Assembly: GCA_946222995.1 (NCBI GenBank)
Contig: CAMIOS010000026.1
Location: 1-31,204 of the forward strand
Source: an uncultured Enhydrobacter sp.
GTDB taxonomy: Bacteria; Pseudomonadota; Gammaproteobacteria; Pseudomonadales; Moraxellaceae
Direction: 5' to 3'
DNA: 31,204 bases
Below are positions 17,491 to 25,319 of the stretch, piece by piece. The notes under the pieces were generated by a model. The model was not told where the DNA came from, searched no databases, and was given only the letters and a program-made list of their open reading frames with translations. A program made the position numbers and the translations under genes. Numbering within the stretch: position 1 is the stretch's first letter; each line of letters opens with the position of its first letter.

Positions 17491-19650
17491 ATGCAAACCA
17501 TTCTATTTATTCCTACCAGTAGCGGTATTGGCTTGACCTCAGCTTGCTTGGGCTTTGTGCGAGCGCTAGACTTTTTGGGCATCAAAACGGGATTTATGAA
17601 GCCGTTTTCCCAGTCCTTAGAAGGCGAAACCACTGCCCTCGCCCGCTCAAGCCAGCTGATGCAAAATACCTTTAACCTCACACCCCCGCCGTCTATCAAC
17701 CGCAATCACCTTGAACGGATGCTAGGCAACGGTCAGCTTGACGACTTAATGGAAGAAGTGGTCGAACAGCACCAAAGTCTGGTGAATGATTATGAGGTCA
17801 TTCTCTGTGAAGGGCTGGTGGCAAACGATGACATCAGCTATGCCGAAAAAATCAATATCGCCATCGCCCAAGCGTTGGATGCCAAAGTGATTTTTGTCAG
17901 TACCGCTGATACCGAGCATTTAGACAGCTTGGCAGATAGGCTCGATATTTATGCCCGAGAATTTGGCGGCTTGCAAAGTGAGCGTACTTTAGGCACGATT
18001 TTGATGCGAGTCAAAGGCATCGATAACCCGTATGAAGTCGAGCCGGTCGCCCCGGGTGAAGCGACTGTGTCTTTTAACCCAGAGCAAATTTTACAGATTC
18101 AACAACACTCGCCCGCTTTTGCTACCGATAAATTTAAGCTGATTGGCGTTGTACCATTTAGCGATAAACTCAGCGTGCCTCGGACATGGGATGTGGCTCA
18201 AGCATTGAATGCCGAATGGCTGAATGAAGGCGAAGCCAAATCCCGCCGTGTCCTCACCAATAAACTGGTCGCCCGCACGGTTGCCAACGTCGAAGATTCG
18301 TTTAATCGGGGCACGCTACTGATTATCGCCGGCGACCGTGATGACTTGATTTTGGCAACTGCTTTGACTGCCTTAAATGGTGTACCGTTGGCGGGGCTGA
18401 TATTGTCAGGGGGCTTGATGCCCAATGACAATGTGATTTATTTGTGTCGCCATGCCCTTAAAACGGGTATTCCTGTAATGAAGGTCAAAACCGATAGCTA
18501 CGACACCATTCAACGCTTGGTCAATATGAGCTTTGAAATCCCCACCGATGACACCCAGCGCGCCTTGGAAGTTGCCCGCTATGTGGCAGCCCACCTTGAC
18601 CTGGACTGGCTAAAACAAACCTTTAGCCAAACCACTGACCATCCCAGACTATCGCCGTCAGCATTTCGCCATCAGCTGGTTAAAAAAGCCCAACACGCCA
18701 AAAAACGCATCGTGCTGCCCGAAGGCAGCGAACCTCGCACCGTAGAGGCGGCGGTGATTTGTCAAAGTCGGGGCATTGCTGACTGTATCTTGCTTGCCAC
18801 GCCCGATGAAGTGCAAGAGGTAGCGACCAATTTGGGATTGACCTTGCCTAAAGGCTTACAAATCCTTGACCCAATGCCCTTGATTGGTAAGTATGTCAAG
18901 CCAATGGTCGAACGGCGTAAAGGCAAGCTCGATGAATTACAAGCCGCCGAACAGCTAAAAGACACCGTGGTACTTGGCACGATGATGCTGTACTTAGGCG
19001 AAGTCGATGGCTTGGTATCAGGCGCGGTACACACCACGGCAAATACGGTACGACCTGCGTTTCAACTGATAAAAACCGCCCCACAATACTCACTCGTGTC
19101 ATCAGTATTTTTTATGCTGTTACCTGAGCAAGTCGTGGTGTATGGCGACTGTGCCATCAATCCCAACCCCACCGCCGAGCAGCTTGCCGAAATTGCCCTA
19201 CAATCTGCCCAATCTGCCAAAGCTTTTGGCATTGAGCCAAAAGTCGCCATGATTAGCTACTCGACCGGTTCTTCGGGAGAAGGGGCAGATGTGGATAAAG
19301 TCCGCCAAGCCACCGAAATCGCCAGAGCCAAAGCCGCTGACATGAAGCTTGATGGTTTACTGATTGATGGACCCTTGCAATACGATGCGGCAAGTGTGGC
19401 AAGTGTGGCAAAGTCTAAAGCGCCAAATTCGCCTGTCGCAGGGCAAGCCAATGTGTTTATTTTTCCAGACCTTAACACAGGAAACACCACCTACAAAGCG
19501 GTACAACGCTCGGCAAATGTGGTCAGCGTGGGTCCCATGTTGCAAGGACTGAATAAACCTGTCAATGACTTATCCCGTGGCGCCCTTGTCGATGATATTG
19601 TTTATACCATTGCCTTGACCGCGGTGCAGGCAGATAGCGGGGAATTTTAG
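17491..19650 (+). CDS. pta: Phosphate acetyltransferase (long form)
   Basis: Pta converts acetyl-CoA and phosphate to acetyl phosphate, the substrate of AckA. The 719-residue protein is the long form. An N-terminal P-loop-like domain (about 1-200) begins TILFIPTSSGIGLTS, a DRTGG-type regulatory domain spans about 215-350, and the C-terminal catalytic domain starts near 395 with RIVLPEGSEPRT and contains SYSTGSSGEGADVDKV and GPLQYDAA. An A-rich leader with GAGA precedes the ATG, and a TATAAT lies at 17430-17435 without a good -35. No terminator hairpin with a T-run is evident in the 117-base gap that follows. Confidence 0.95.
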   Translation: MQTILFIPTSSGIGLTSACLGFVRALDFLGIKTGFMKPFSQSLEGETTALARSSQLMQNTFNLTPPPSINRNHLERMLGNGQLDDLMEEVVEQHQSLVNDYEVILCEGLVANDDISYAEKINIAIAQALDAKVIFVSTADTEHLDSLADRLDIYAREFGGLQSERTLGTILMRVKGIDNPYEVEPVAPGEATVSFNPEQILQIQQHSPAFATDKFKLIGVVPFSDKLSVPRTWDVAQALNAEWLNEGEAKSRRVLTNKLVARTVANVEDSFNRGTLLIIAGDRDDLILATALTALNGVPLAGLILSGGLMPNDNVIYLCRHALKTGIPVMKVKTDSYDTIQRLVNMSFEIPTDDTQRALEVARYVAAHLDLDWLKQTFSQTTDHPRLSPSAFRHQLVKKAQHAKKRIVLPEGSEPRTVEAAVICQSRGIADCILLATPDEVQEVATNLGLTLPKGLQILDPMPLIGKYVKPMVERRKGKLDELQAAEQLKDTVVLGTMMLYLGEVDGLVSGAVHTTANTVRPAFQLIKTAPQYSLVSSVFFMLLPEQVVVYGDCAINPNPTAEQLAEIALQSAQSAKAFGIEPKVAMISYSTGSSGEGADVDKVRQATEIARAKAADMKLDGLLIDGPLQYDAASVASVAKSKAPNSPVAGQANVFIFPDLNTGNTTYKAVQRSANVVSVGPMLQGLNKPVNDLSRGALVDDIVYTIALTAVQADSGEF

Positions 19651-19767
19651 CCCAGTTTTTATCGCTCGGCTATCGCTATCGCACGAAATTCCCTATCAAC
19701 TATGGGGAATTTATGCTAAACTATTGGCGCTTATTGTCTTGTTGTTAGCGACTTTTACGGAATTATC

Positions 19768-20562
19768 ATGCTTGCTCCTACTCATAGCGCTGGCTATAAA
19801 GAAGCCCGTCTGGCGGTCTTAATTGATGCAGACAATGCCTCGGTAACTCACTTGGATGCGTTACTCTCTGAGATTGCCACGCTTGGCACGGCAAGTGTCC
19901 GACGGGCATATGGGGATTGGACACGCCCCCAGCTTAATAGCTGGAAAAACGTTCTATTAAGTTATTCCATCCAGCCAATTCAGCAGTTTAGCTATACCAC
20001 TGGCAAAAATGCCACTGATGCAAGCCTTATTATCGATGCGATGGATTTGTTATATACAGGGCGATTTGATGGGTTTTGTTTGGTGTCAAGCGACAGCGAT
20101 TTTACCCGTCTTGCCCAACGTATCCGTGAGCAAGGGTTATTGGTATATGGTTTTGGACGGCAAAACACGCCAAAAGCCTTTGTCCAAGCCTGTGACCGCT
20201 TTACGTATCTTGAATTTTTTGAAGAAGATAAATCCCCTGCAACGGTGGATTTTTACGATTCGGCGGATATGCTATTTTCGGTAGATAATAATCGCATGAA
20301 GCCTGTGGATGTGGCAGTGACGCTGGTCAAGCTTGCCATTGACAGCATGGCTGATGACCAAGGCTGGGCGAATATCGCGCCTGTTAAAAACTATATTCTT
20401 AAAGTCGAACCCGATTTTGACGCTCGGTTATTTAATTTTGAAAAATTTAGTGATTTTTTACGTGCCTATCCTCGCTTTTTTGAATTACAAGAACGCTACC
20501 CCAATGATAAACATCATAAGGTCGTGTTTGTCCGCAATCGCAACGCAAACAAGACAGACTGA
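19768..20562 (+). CDS. NYN domain protein (LabA-like nuclease fold) with C-terminal LOTUS/OST-HTH domain
   Basis: The 264-residue protein has an N-terminal NYN domain, a PIN-like fold thought to cleave RNA, with the acidic residues in place: LIDADNAS (Asp20, Asp22), TDASLIIDAMD (Asp84, Asp90) and SSDSDFTRLA (Asp109, Asp111). After a linker, about residues 170-258 fit a LOTUS/OST-HTH winged-helix domain (GWANIAPVKNYILK, then FLRAYPRFFEL), a fold that binds RNA or G-quadruplexes. There is no signal peptide. The gene appears monocistronic or read with pta. Targets are unknown. The domain calls are by motif and confident for NYN, moderate for LOTUS. Confidence 0.82.
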   Translation: MLAPTHSAGYKEARLAVLIDADNASVTHLDALLSEIATLGTASVRRAYGDWTRPQLNSWKNVLLSYSIQPIQQFSYTTGKNATDASLIIDAMDLLYTGRFDGFCLVSSDSDFTRLAQRIREQGLLVYGFGRQNTPKAFVQACDRFTYLEFFEEDKSPATVDFYDSADMLFSVDNNRMKPVDVAVTLVKLAIDSMADDQGWANIAPVKNYILKVEPDFDARLFNFEKFSDFLRAYPRFFELQERYPNDKHHKVVFVRNRNANKTD

Positions 20563-20739
20563 TCATCTGGCTTATGAAATACTTATGCCAACCCCTTGAT
20601 AACCCACGCTTATCCCCAATATAGAGGGTAACCCATTAACGCTTTGATCGTGCCAACAAACTGTCATTTTTTTGCTTTATCCTAAAAATGCGCGATGTAC
20701 TAAACCTTCTTTAACTTTTAAAATGGAAAAAATTTGCCT

Positions 20740-21123
20740 ATGACTCATGTTGTCGTACCCGAAACCATGACCCAAGCGCGTCTGCAAGCCTGCCTAGCGA
20801 TTGTCACCGATGCATTGGATGATTTAAAAGCCAAACATATTACGGTGCTTGATGTCGCCGACTTAACCGATGTGACTGAACGCATGGTCATTGCCGAAGG
20901 CACATCAACCCGCCATGTGCATTCGGTTGCCAGCCATGTTGCCCAAAAAGCCAAACAAGCAGGCTTTATGCCCATTGGGGTGGAAGGTCAAGGCACGACA
21001 GACTGGACGCTGATTGATTTGGGCGGTGTGGTCGTGCATGTGATGATGCCACAAGCTCGGGCATTTTATGACCTTGAGGGCTTATGGAAAGCACAAGCCG
21101 AGTATAATCAACAGTCTGCCTAA
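20740..21123 (+). CDS. rsfS: Ribosome silencing factor RsfS
   Basis: RsfS (RsfA, YbeB) binds ribosomal protein uL14 and keeps 30S and 50S subunits apart when nutrients are short. The 127-residue product has the family core: ITVLDVADLTDVTERMVIAEG, then VEGQGTTDWTLIDLGGVVVHVM and FYDLEGLW. Length is slightly above the usual 105-120. The frame opens at a TTG at 20734, but the ATG at 20740 is more likely; only a weak GGA lies 12 bases upstream. nadD, its usual neighbour, is not here. A strong terminator follows. Confidence 0.93.
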   Translation: MTHVVVPETMTQARLQACLAIVTDALDDLKAKHITVLDVADLTDVTERMVIAEGTSTRHVHSVASHVAQKAKQAGFMPIGVEGQGTTDWTLIDLGGVVVHVMMPQARAFYDLEGLWKAQAEYNQQSA

Positions 21124-21143
21124 TCATTAGCGAAATGAATGCT

Positions 21144-21172
21144 AAAAAACCGAGTGTGCTGCTCGGTTTTTT
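21144..21172. terminator. Bidirectional terminator between rsfS and efeU
   Basis: AAAAAACCGAG/CTCGGTTTTTT with a seven-base loop separates the convergent rsfS and efe transcripts and suits termination in both directions. Confidence 0.9.
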
Positions 21173-21191
21173 GTCTGTTGAACTTATTAAC

Positions 21192-23039
21192 TTATACCGT
21201 CTGTAATGGCTTTTTTTCGCCCTGTTTCTTTTTATCCTGTTTCATCCACCAACTTAATGCCACAATCGCCAGCATATACAGTGCTTGTGCACTGATAGTC
21301 TGCAGCGTTGGATAAAACCCAATAAACTCAATCACAGGCAAGTTAGGTAACATATCGCGTCCTAAATAACCCGTTAATTGCAAGCGATACAGGCTCATGC
21401 CCAAAATCTTAAAGCCCAAGAAATAAATAACCCACGTCAGCACTTTAAACAAGGTCGGGATGGGCAATTTGAGTGAGGTTTTTAACATCACAAATGCCGT
21501 GACCGCCAATACCGCCAACGCCATGCCAATGCCAAGTAAAAAATTCTGGGTACTAATACTGGGCAAAATACCCATATAAAAAATCAGCGTTTCCGCCCCT
21601 TCTCGAAATACCGATAGAAAAGACAGCCCAAATAACGACACAAAACTACCTGTGGTTAAGACCTCACCCATGTGGCGTTTGATAAAGGCGTTCCAGTTTT
21701 TGACCGAAGATTTGCTATGTAGCCATGCCCCAATGCCTATCATCAGCACCACAGCGATAATACCAATCACGCCTTCGAGCATTTCACGGCTTTTGCCCGC
21801 ACTCATACTGGGAAAAAACTGCTGTAATGCCAACGCCATCAACACGCTTGCCACTAAACCTGTTACCACGCCTGCATACACGTATTTTTTGCCTTTGTAT
21901 TGCTTGGCTGCGGTTAAGGCGGATAACAAGGCCATCAAAATCAATAATGCCTCTAGTCCTTCTCGCAATAAAATCAACATCGAATCAATCGCAGTGTATT
22001 GAGCGGTCGGGTTAATGGTATTTAATTCATTAATCAGATTTTGTAAATTGGCTTGCTGTTTGGGCGCTTGCCCATTCGCCATAATGACCGGCACTTGGCT
22101 TTCAATTTTGCTATAAAGGGCAGGGTTACGGGTGCTGACATCGCCTTCAATACTTGTCCAAATACGAATAAACTCGCCCAATTTGGCTTGCCCTGTGGCG
22201 TTGTCACCCGATTTAAACGCGGTTAAACCATCTTGGAGCAAGCCGATGCCAGTCGCTAAAGTCACGCCTTGCACCTTTTCGACCGCGACCGTATTGCCCG
22301 TGTTAAAACTATCAAGGGCTTGTTGAAGATTGATCACTTGGGTTTTGACTTGTGTTAGATTAATCGGTTGCCCTGCGGTGGGGGTTTCAAGGGCGACACG
22401 GATAAGGGCGACTGCGGTTTCAATTTTACCATAATGCCCCATACTGGTGGTCTTAACAATTTTTTCATTGGCAGTCCAGACACCGACGAAGTGTTGATAG
22501 CTTTGGCGTAACCCAGCGATAGTTTGCTCACTAGGCTTAGCTACGGTGGCATTTACGGCGGTATTTAATTGGTCAAAAGCTGGGGTGATTTTTTTGGTAA
22601 AGGCGTGACGTTGGGCATTGACATCAACAGGATTTTGTTCTTTTTCAAAGGCGTATAGGTCACTTGATAGTTGGTTTAATGTGTCATTGGTGGGATTGGC
22701 AATGGCGGCGGCGATGGCTTGGCTGGTTTTTTGTCCAAGGGGCGAATTTTTTGCTTCAATTGCATTAAAATCGCTTTGAATCTGGGACAAATCGGCTTTG
22801 GCTTTGGCGGTATCGCCTGCTTTGATTGCCCCCATGACATCAGATAATTGGATAAAAATCGGGCTAAGATTGAGTTTTTTGGTTTGTAAAGCAGAAACGC
22901 TTTGGGTTTGGGCAGTTGTCTGCGTTGTGGAGCTGGCAGGGGTTGAGGCAGTGTCGGCAAAGGCAGTTGGGGAAATGCCACTCGTTCCCAACACCGTCGT
23001 GAATCCCAAAGCGTAAGCAAATTTTCGGTTAAAAATCAT
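21192..23039 (-). CDS. efeU: FTR1-family iron permease EfeU with long N-terminal periplasmic domain
   Basis: EfeU is the inner-membrane iron channel of the Efe system. Of its 615 residues, about 1-28 are a signal peptide ending AFA, and about 50-345 form a soluble, mostly helical region with recurring GxxxxFxxG-type segments. The seven-helix FTR1 domain follows, with the iron-binding motifs REGLE (359-363) and REGAE (479-483); REMLE at 418-422 is a further match to RExxE. E. coli EfeU is only about 276 residues, so the N-terminal half is an added domain. GGA before the ATG at 23039 supports this start; a TTG at 23051 is in frame. It is separated from efeB by a toxin-antitoxin module. Confidence 0.9.
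   Translation of the reverse strand: MIFNRKFAYALGFTTVLGTSGISPTAFADTASTPASSTTQTTAQTQSVSALQTKKLNLSPIFIQLSDVMGAIKAGDTAKAKADLSQIQSDFNAIEAKNSPLGQKTSQAIAAAIANPTNDTLNQLSSDLYAFEKEQNPVDVNAQRHAFTKKITPAFDQLNTAVNATVAKPSEQTIAGLRQSYQHFVGVWTANEKIVKTTSMGHYGKIETAVALIRVALETPTAGQPINLTQVKTQVINLQQALDSFNTGNTVAVEKVQGVTLATGIGLLQDGLTAFKSGDNATGQAKLGEFIRIWTSIEGDVSTRNPALYSKIESQVPVIMANGQAPKQQANLQNLINELNTINPTAQYTAIDSMLILLREGLEALLILMALLSALTAAKQYKGKKYVYAGVVTGLVASVLMALALQQFFPSMSAGKSREMLEGVIGIIAVVLMIGIGAWLHSKSSVKNWNAFIKRHMGEVLTTGSFVSLFGLSFLSVFREGAETLIFYMGILPSISTQNFLLGIGMALAVLAVTAFVMLKTSLKLPIPTLFKVLTWVIYFLGFKILGMSLYRLQLTGYLGRDMLPNLPVIEFIGFYPTLQTISAQALYMLAIVALSWWMKQDKKKQGEKKPLQTV
23027..23038. repeat. 12-bp direct repeat, copy at the efeU start
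   Basis: GGTTAAAAATCA spans the first codons of efeU (read on the minus strand as TGATTTTTAACC). An identical copy spans the start of the PIN gene at 23566-23577, so both proteins begin Met-Ile-Phe-Asn. Confidence 0.6.
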
Positions 23040-23253
23040 AAGGATATCCAATTTCTTCTAAATTTTCTTGTAGCGTATCAAAATTACAATTTGGGTTTAA
23101 TGCCAATACCGTATCTTTAGTTAAAGGGATAAAGTCCACAATTTTTTTTACAAAGGTGGTTTCTATTTCAATTTCAAAATATTTGTTAAAACCAAAGGGT
23201 ATTGGAATAATTTTGGCGAATACTGGTATCTTTGCTGATAAGATAATTGTTAT
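23029..23253 (-). other. Unassigned open frame between the PIN gene and efeU
   Basis: A frame of 74 sense codons without stop runs from inside the 3' end of the PIN gene (68 bases of overlap) to a TAA inside the efeU start region. Its product reads like protein (KYFEIEIETTFVKKIVDF, then LQENLEEIGYPYDF), with balanced composition and no low complexity. It has no ATG or TTG near its beginning; the first usual start is a GTG at its middle, giving about 35 residues. It may be the remaining 3' end of a gene whose 5' part was replaced by the PIN gene, or a small gene started at an unusual codon. I do not recognise its family. Confidence 0.4.
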
Positions 23254-23578
23254 TTAATTTCGCATGAGCCACAATCAAGCGGTCAAACGCATCTCGAGTA
23301 AAATCAATGGCATTGGCAATTGTTACGATATCATTCCAATTTTTGCCACAAACCGTTAATTCAATGCTTTGGGATAATTCGTTTAAAATCTTATCGGAGT
23401 TATCATTAATACGTTTAATTTCATACAGATATTGCAACTCTAAACGTACCATTGGCGAAACCAACAAGGCATTGTTATCCATTATTTCAAGCAAATTTTG
23501 CTTAAAATTGGATAATTTATTTTCATAGAGCCACACGACAATATGTGTATCAAGGTAAATGGGTTGGTTAAAAATCAA
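23186..23578 (-). CDS. PIN domain toxin (VapC-like)
   Basis: The 130-residue protein is a PIN-fold ribonuclease as in VapC toxins. The acidic site is complete: Asp10 (YLDTHIVVWL), Glu47 (MVRLELQYL), Asp96 with Asp99 (TRDAFDRLIVAHA) and Asp117 (ISKDTSI), and the end near LW is typical of this branch. The start is TTG at 23578: GAGG lies six bases upstream, and there is no other Met before residue 33. It overlaps the upstream antitoxin gene by 11 bases, the classical order antitoxin then toxin. It lies inside the efe operon between efeB and efeU. RNA target unknown. Confidence 0.85.
   Translation of the reverse strand: MIFNQPIYLDTHIVVWLYENKLSNFKQNLLEIMDNNALLVSPMVRLELQYLYEIKRINDNSDKILNELSQSIELTVCGKNWNDIVTIANAIDFTRDAFDRLIVAHAKLNNNYLISKDTSIRQNYSNTLWF
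23566..23577. repeat. 12-bp direct repeat, copy at the PIN gene start
   Basis: This is the second copy of GGTTAAAAATCA, 539 bases from the copy at the efeU start. The two copies bracket the PIN gene and the unassigned frame. Confidence 0.6.
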
Positions 23579-23795
23579 CTTTTACCTCACTTTCCCAATG
23601 AATATTGACTAAGTCATCACTATTGCCATTAACCACATTGGGATGCGACTTGAGTTTATTGAGCTTTTTAAATTGATACGTTGGTTTTTCTTCAACTTTT
23701 TCAATGATTTGCACTTGGTTTTTGCCAAAACGTTGTAAACTTTGCAATACTTCGGCAAAAATCGCCTCATCAATTTGTAACGTCAGTAATGTCAT
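23568..23795 (-). CDS. Probable antitoxin of the PIN toxin
   Basis: A 75-residue protein whose gene overlaps the PIN toxin start by 11 bases, which marks it as the cognate antitoxin. The first 25 residues (TLLTLQIDEAIFAEVLQSL) could form a strand and helix for dimerisation or DNA binding. The middle is Lys-rich and the C-terminal third (about 50-75) is acidic and probably disordered, the part that in such systems wraps the toxin. I do not recognise a named antitoxin family. AAGGA lies six bases before the ATG. Confidence 0.7.
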   Translation of the reverse strand: MTLLTLQIDEAIFAEVLQSLQRFGKNQVQIIEKVEEKPTYQFKKLNKLKSHPNVVNGNSDDLVNIHWESEVKVDF

Positions 23796-23801
23796 GGTCT
23801 A

Positions 23802-23832
23802 TCCTTGTGGGGAAATTATATGGGAAAGTTAT
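23802..23832 (-). promoter_or_regulatory. Candidate promoter/operator of the toxin-antitoxin pair
   Basis: On the minus strand TATAAT lies at 23820-23815, about 20 bases before the antitoxin ATG. It is bracketed by two direct copies of TTTCCC 12 bases apart, which could be an autoregulatory site. No good -35 is seen, so the call is tentative. Confidence 0.35.
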
Positions 23833-23876
23833 TTTTACCATTTTAAAGAAAATTCATTAAAACTAACATTTAAAAA

Positions 23877-25211
23877 TTAAGCCTCAAATAACTTTTGCCC
23901 GATATATTCGCCTTCTTTGATACCGCCAAAACACGCAAACAAACCACTGCCAATATGCGTGGTATATTCATTCATCTTATCAACTCGACCTAACGCACTT
24001 TGAATGGTAATAAACTGAGCAGGGGATTTTTGAAAACTGATAAATAATAGCCCTGCATCAAACTGTCCTGTCACAGGGTCAATGCCACTGCTAAACGAGT
24101 ACGAACGGCGTAAGATGTGTAATCCCGTGCGTTTTGACAGCCCCATATGCGACACTTCTGGCACGACCGCTTTGCCATTTTTGTCTTTTGCATTGACATC
24201 AAAATTGTCAAACTCCCCTTGCTTGCCCATCGCTGCCCCGCTTTCTCGATGACGGCCAAAGGTTTCTTCTTGTCCTTTAAGTGAGGTTCTATCCCAGGTT
24301 TCTAAGTGCATTTGGATTTTTCGGGCGACCAGATATGTACCGCCTTTAAACCAGTCAGGGCTATCTGCCCACAGATTTTTATCTGCCGCTTTCATGGTTT
24401 CTTGGTTGGCGGTGCCGTCTTTAAAGCCAAACAAATTACGGGGCGTTTCGTTGCCTGTGTCATAGCTGACAAAACCTGCTTGTGACCACTTCATGGTAAT
24501 GTTTGAGCGTGCCTGTCGCACCAGTTGGCGAATGGCATGGAAAGCCACCTGCGGATCTTCGGCACACGCTTGGATACAGATATCACCGCCTGTCAATTCC
24601 GGACGCAGTTGGTCACGAGGGAACAAGGGCAAATCGACCAATTCTTTGGGCTGTTTGGCGGTCAGTCCCAGTTTTTTAAAAAAGCTTGGGCTAACACCAA
24701 AGGTCAAGGTTAAGCCATACGCGCCCAAACTATCCGCCTCACCCGTGTCGGTAGGTGGGACAAATTCATTATTGCTATAGGCAATCGCGTTTTTACCTTG
24801 GGTCAGATTGGCTGCCGATGCTGTCCAATCTTTGAACATCTGCTTTACGTCCTCAAGCTTGGTGGTGTGCAAATCCATTACCAAAAAATAAATCTGGCGT
24901 TGGCTTGGCGTGGTAATCCCTGCTTGATGTTCGCCATAAAATTCGTACTTGGAATCGGCAAAGCTGTTCTTGGTGGTATTGGCATCATTACCTGCATGTT
25001 TAGGGTTTTCATTTTTGTCGCCATCTTTGGCGGTCGATGGATTAGCATCGGCTTTGCCAGTTGCAGAAGCAGTAGTGGGTGAATTGTCTGAGCCAGTCGG
25101 CTGGCAGCCTGCCAACAGCCCAACGGCACTTGCACCCACAGCAGTGGTAGCAGCTGCCCCAAATTTTAAAAAGCGACGACGTGATGTTAAATTATCAAAA
25201 AGTTGGTTCAT
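23877..25211 (-). CDS. efeB: EfeB, Dyp-type haem peroxidase with Tat lipoprotein signal
   Basis: EfeB is the periplasmic haem peroxidase (deferrochelatase) of the Efe iron-uptake system. The 444-residue product begins with a twin-arginine motif SRRRFLK (10-16), a hydrophobic stretch and LLAGC (32-36), so it looks like a Tat-exported lipoprotein anchored at Cys36. A Lys/Asn-rich linker runs to about residue 85. The Dyp domain carries GFKDGTANQE (262-271) with the distal Asp265, and near the C-terminus HMGLSKRTGLHILRRSYSF with the likely proximal haem His. AAGAG lies six bases before the ATG. It follows efeM after 108 bases; the antitoxin start lies 81 bases downstream. Confidence 0.92.
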   Translation of the reverse strand: MNQLFDNLTSRRRFLKFGAAATTAVGASAVGLLAGCQPTGSDNSPTTASATGKADANPSTAKDGDKNENPKHAGNDANTTKNSFADSKYEFYGEHQAGITTPSQRQIYFLVMDLHTTKLEDVKQMFKDWTASAANLTQGKNAIAYSNNEFVPPTDTGEADSLGAYGLTLTFGVSPSFFKKLGLTAKQPKELVDLPLFPRDQLRPELTGGDICIQACAEDPQVAFHAIRQLVRQARSNITMKWSQAGFVSYDTGNETPRNLFGFKDGTANQETMKAADKNLWADSPDWFKGGTYLVARKIQMHLETWDRTSLKGQEETFGRHRESGAAMGKQGEFDNFDVNAKDKNGKAVVPEVSHMGLSKRTGLHILRRSYSFSSGIDPVTGQFDAGLLFISFQKSPAQFITIQSALGRVDKMNEYTTHIGSGLFACFGGIKEGEYIGQKLFEA

Positions 25212-25249
25212 TGCTTGCTCTTTTTAACCATCAAAACGCAAAAAGTATG

Positions 25250-25282
25250 CATAAATACGGATAGTCCATTAGCGTATTTATG
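25250..25282. repeat. Inverted repeat between efeM and efeB
   Basis: CATAAATACG and CGTATTTATG form a perfect 10-pair stem with a 13-base loop in the efeM-efeB gap. There is no T-run behind it. It may be a processing or stability element in the operon mRNA. Confidence 0.55.
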
Positions 25283-25319
25283 AATGCCATTGATAAAAAT
25301 TTCTAAATTTATTTTAAAA

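Noticed and set aside
19673..19720. Inverted repeat AAATTCCC/GGGAATTT after pta as a terminator
   Set aside because: There is no T-run behind the stem in either useful position, and the loop is ten bases.
20723..20743. Six-codon frame ending at the rsfS start
   Set aside because: It overlaps the rsfS ATG in an ATGA arrangement but is very short, has no ribosome binding site and encodes nothing notable.
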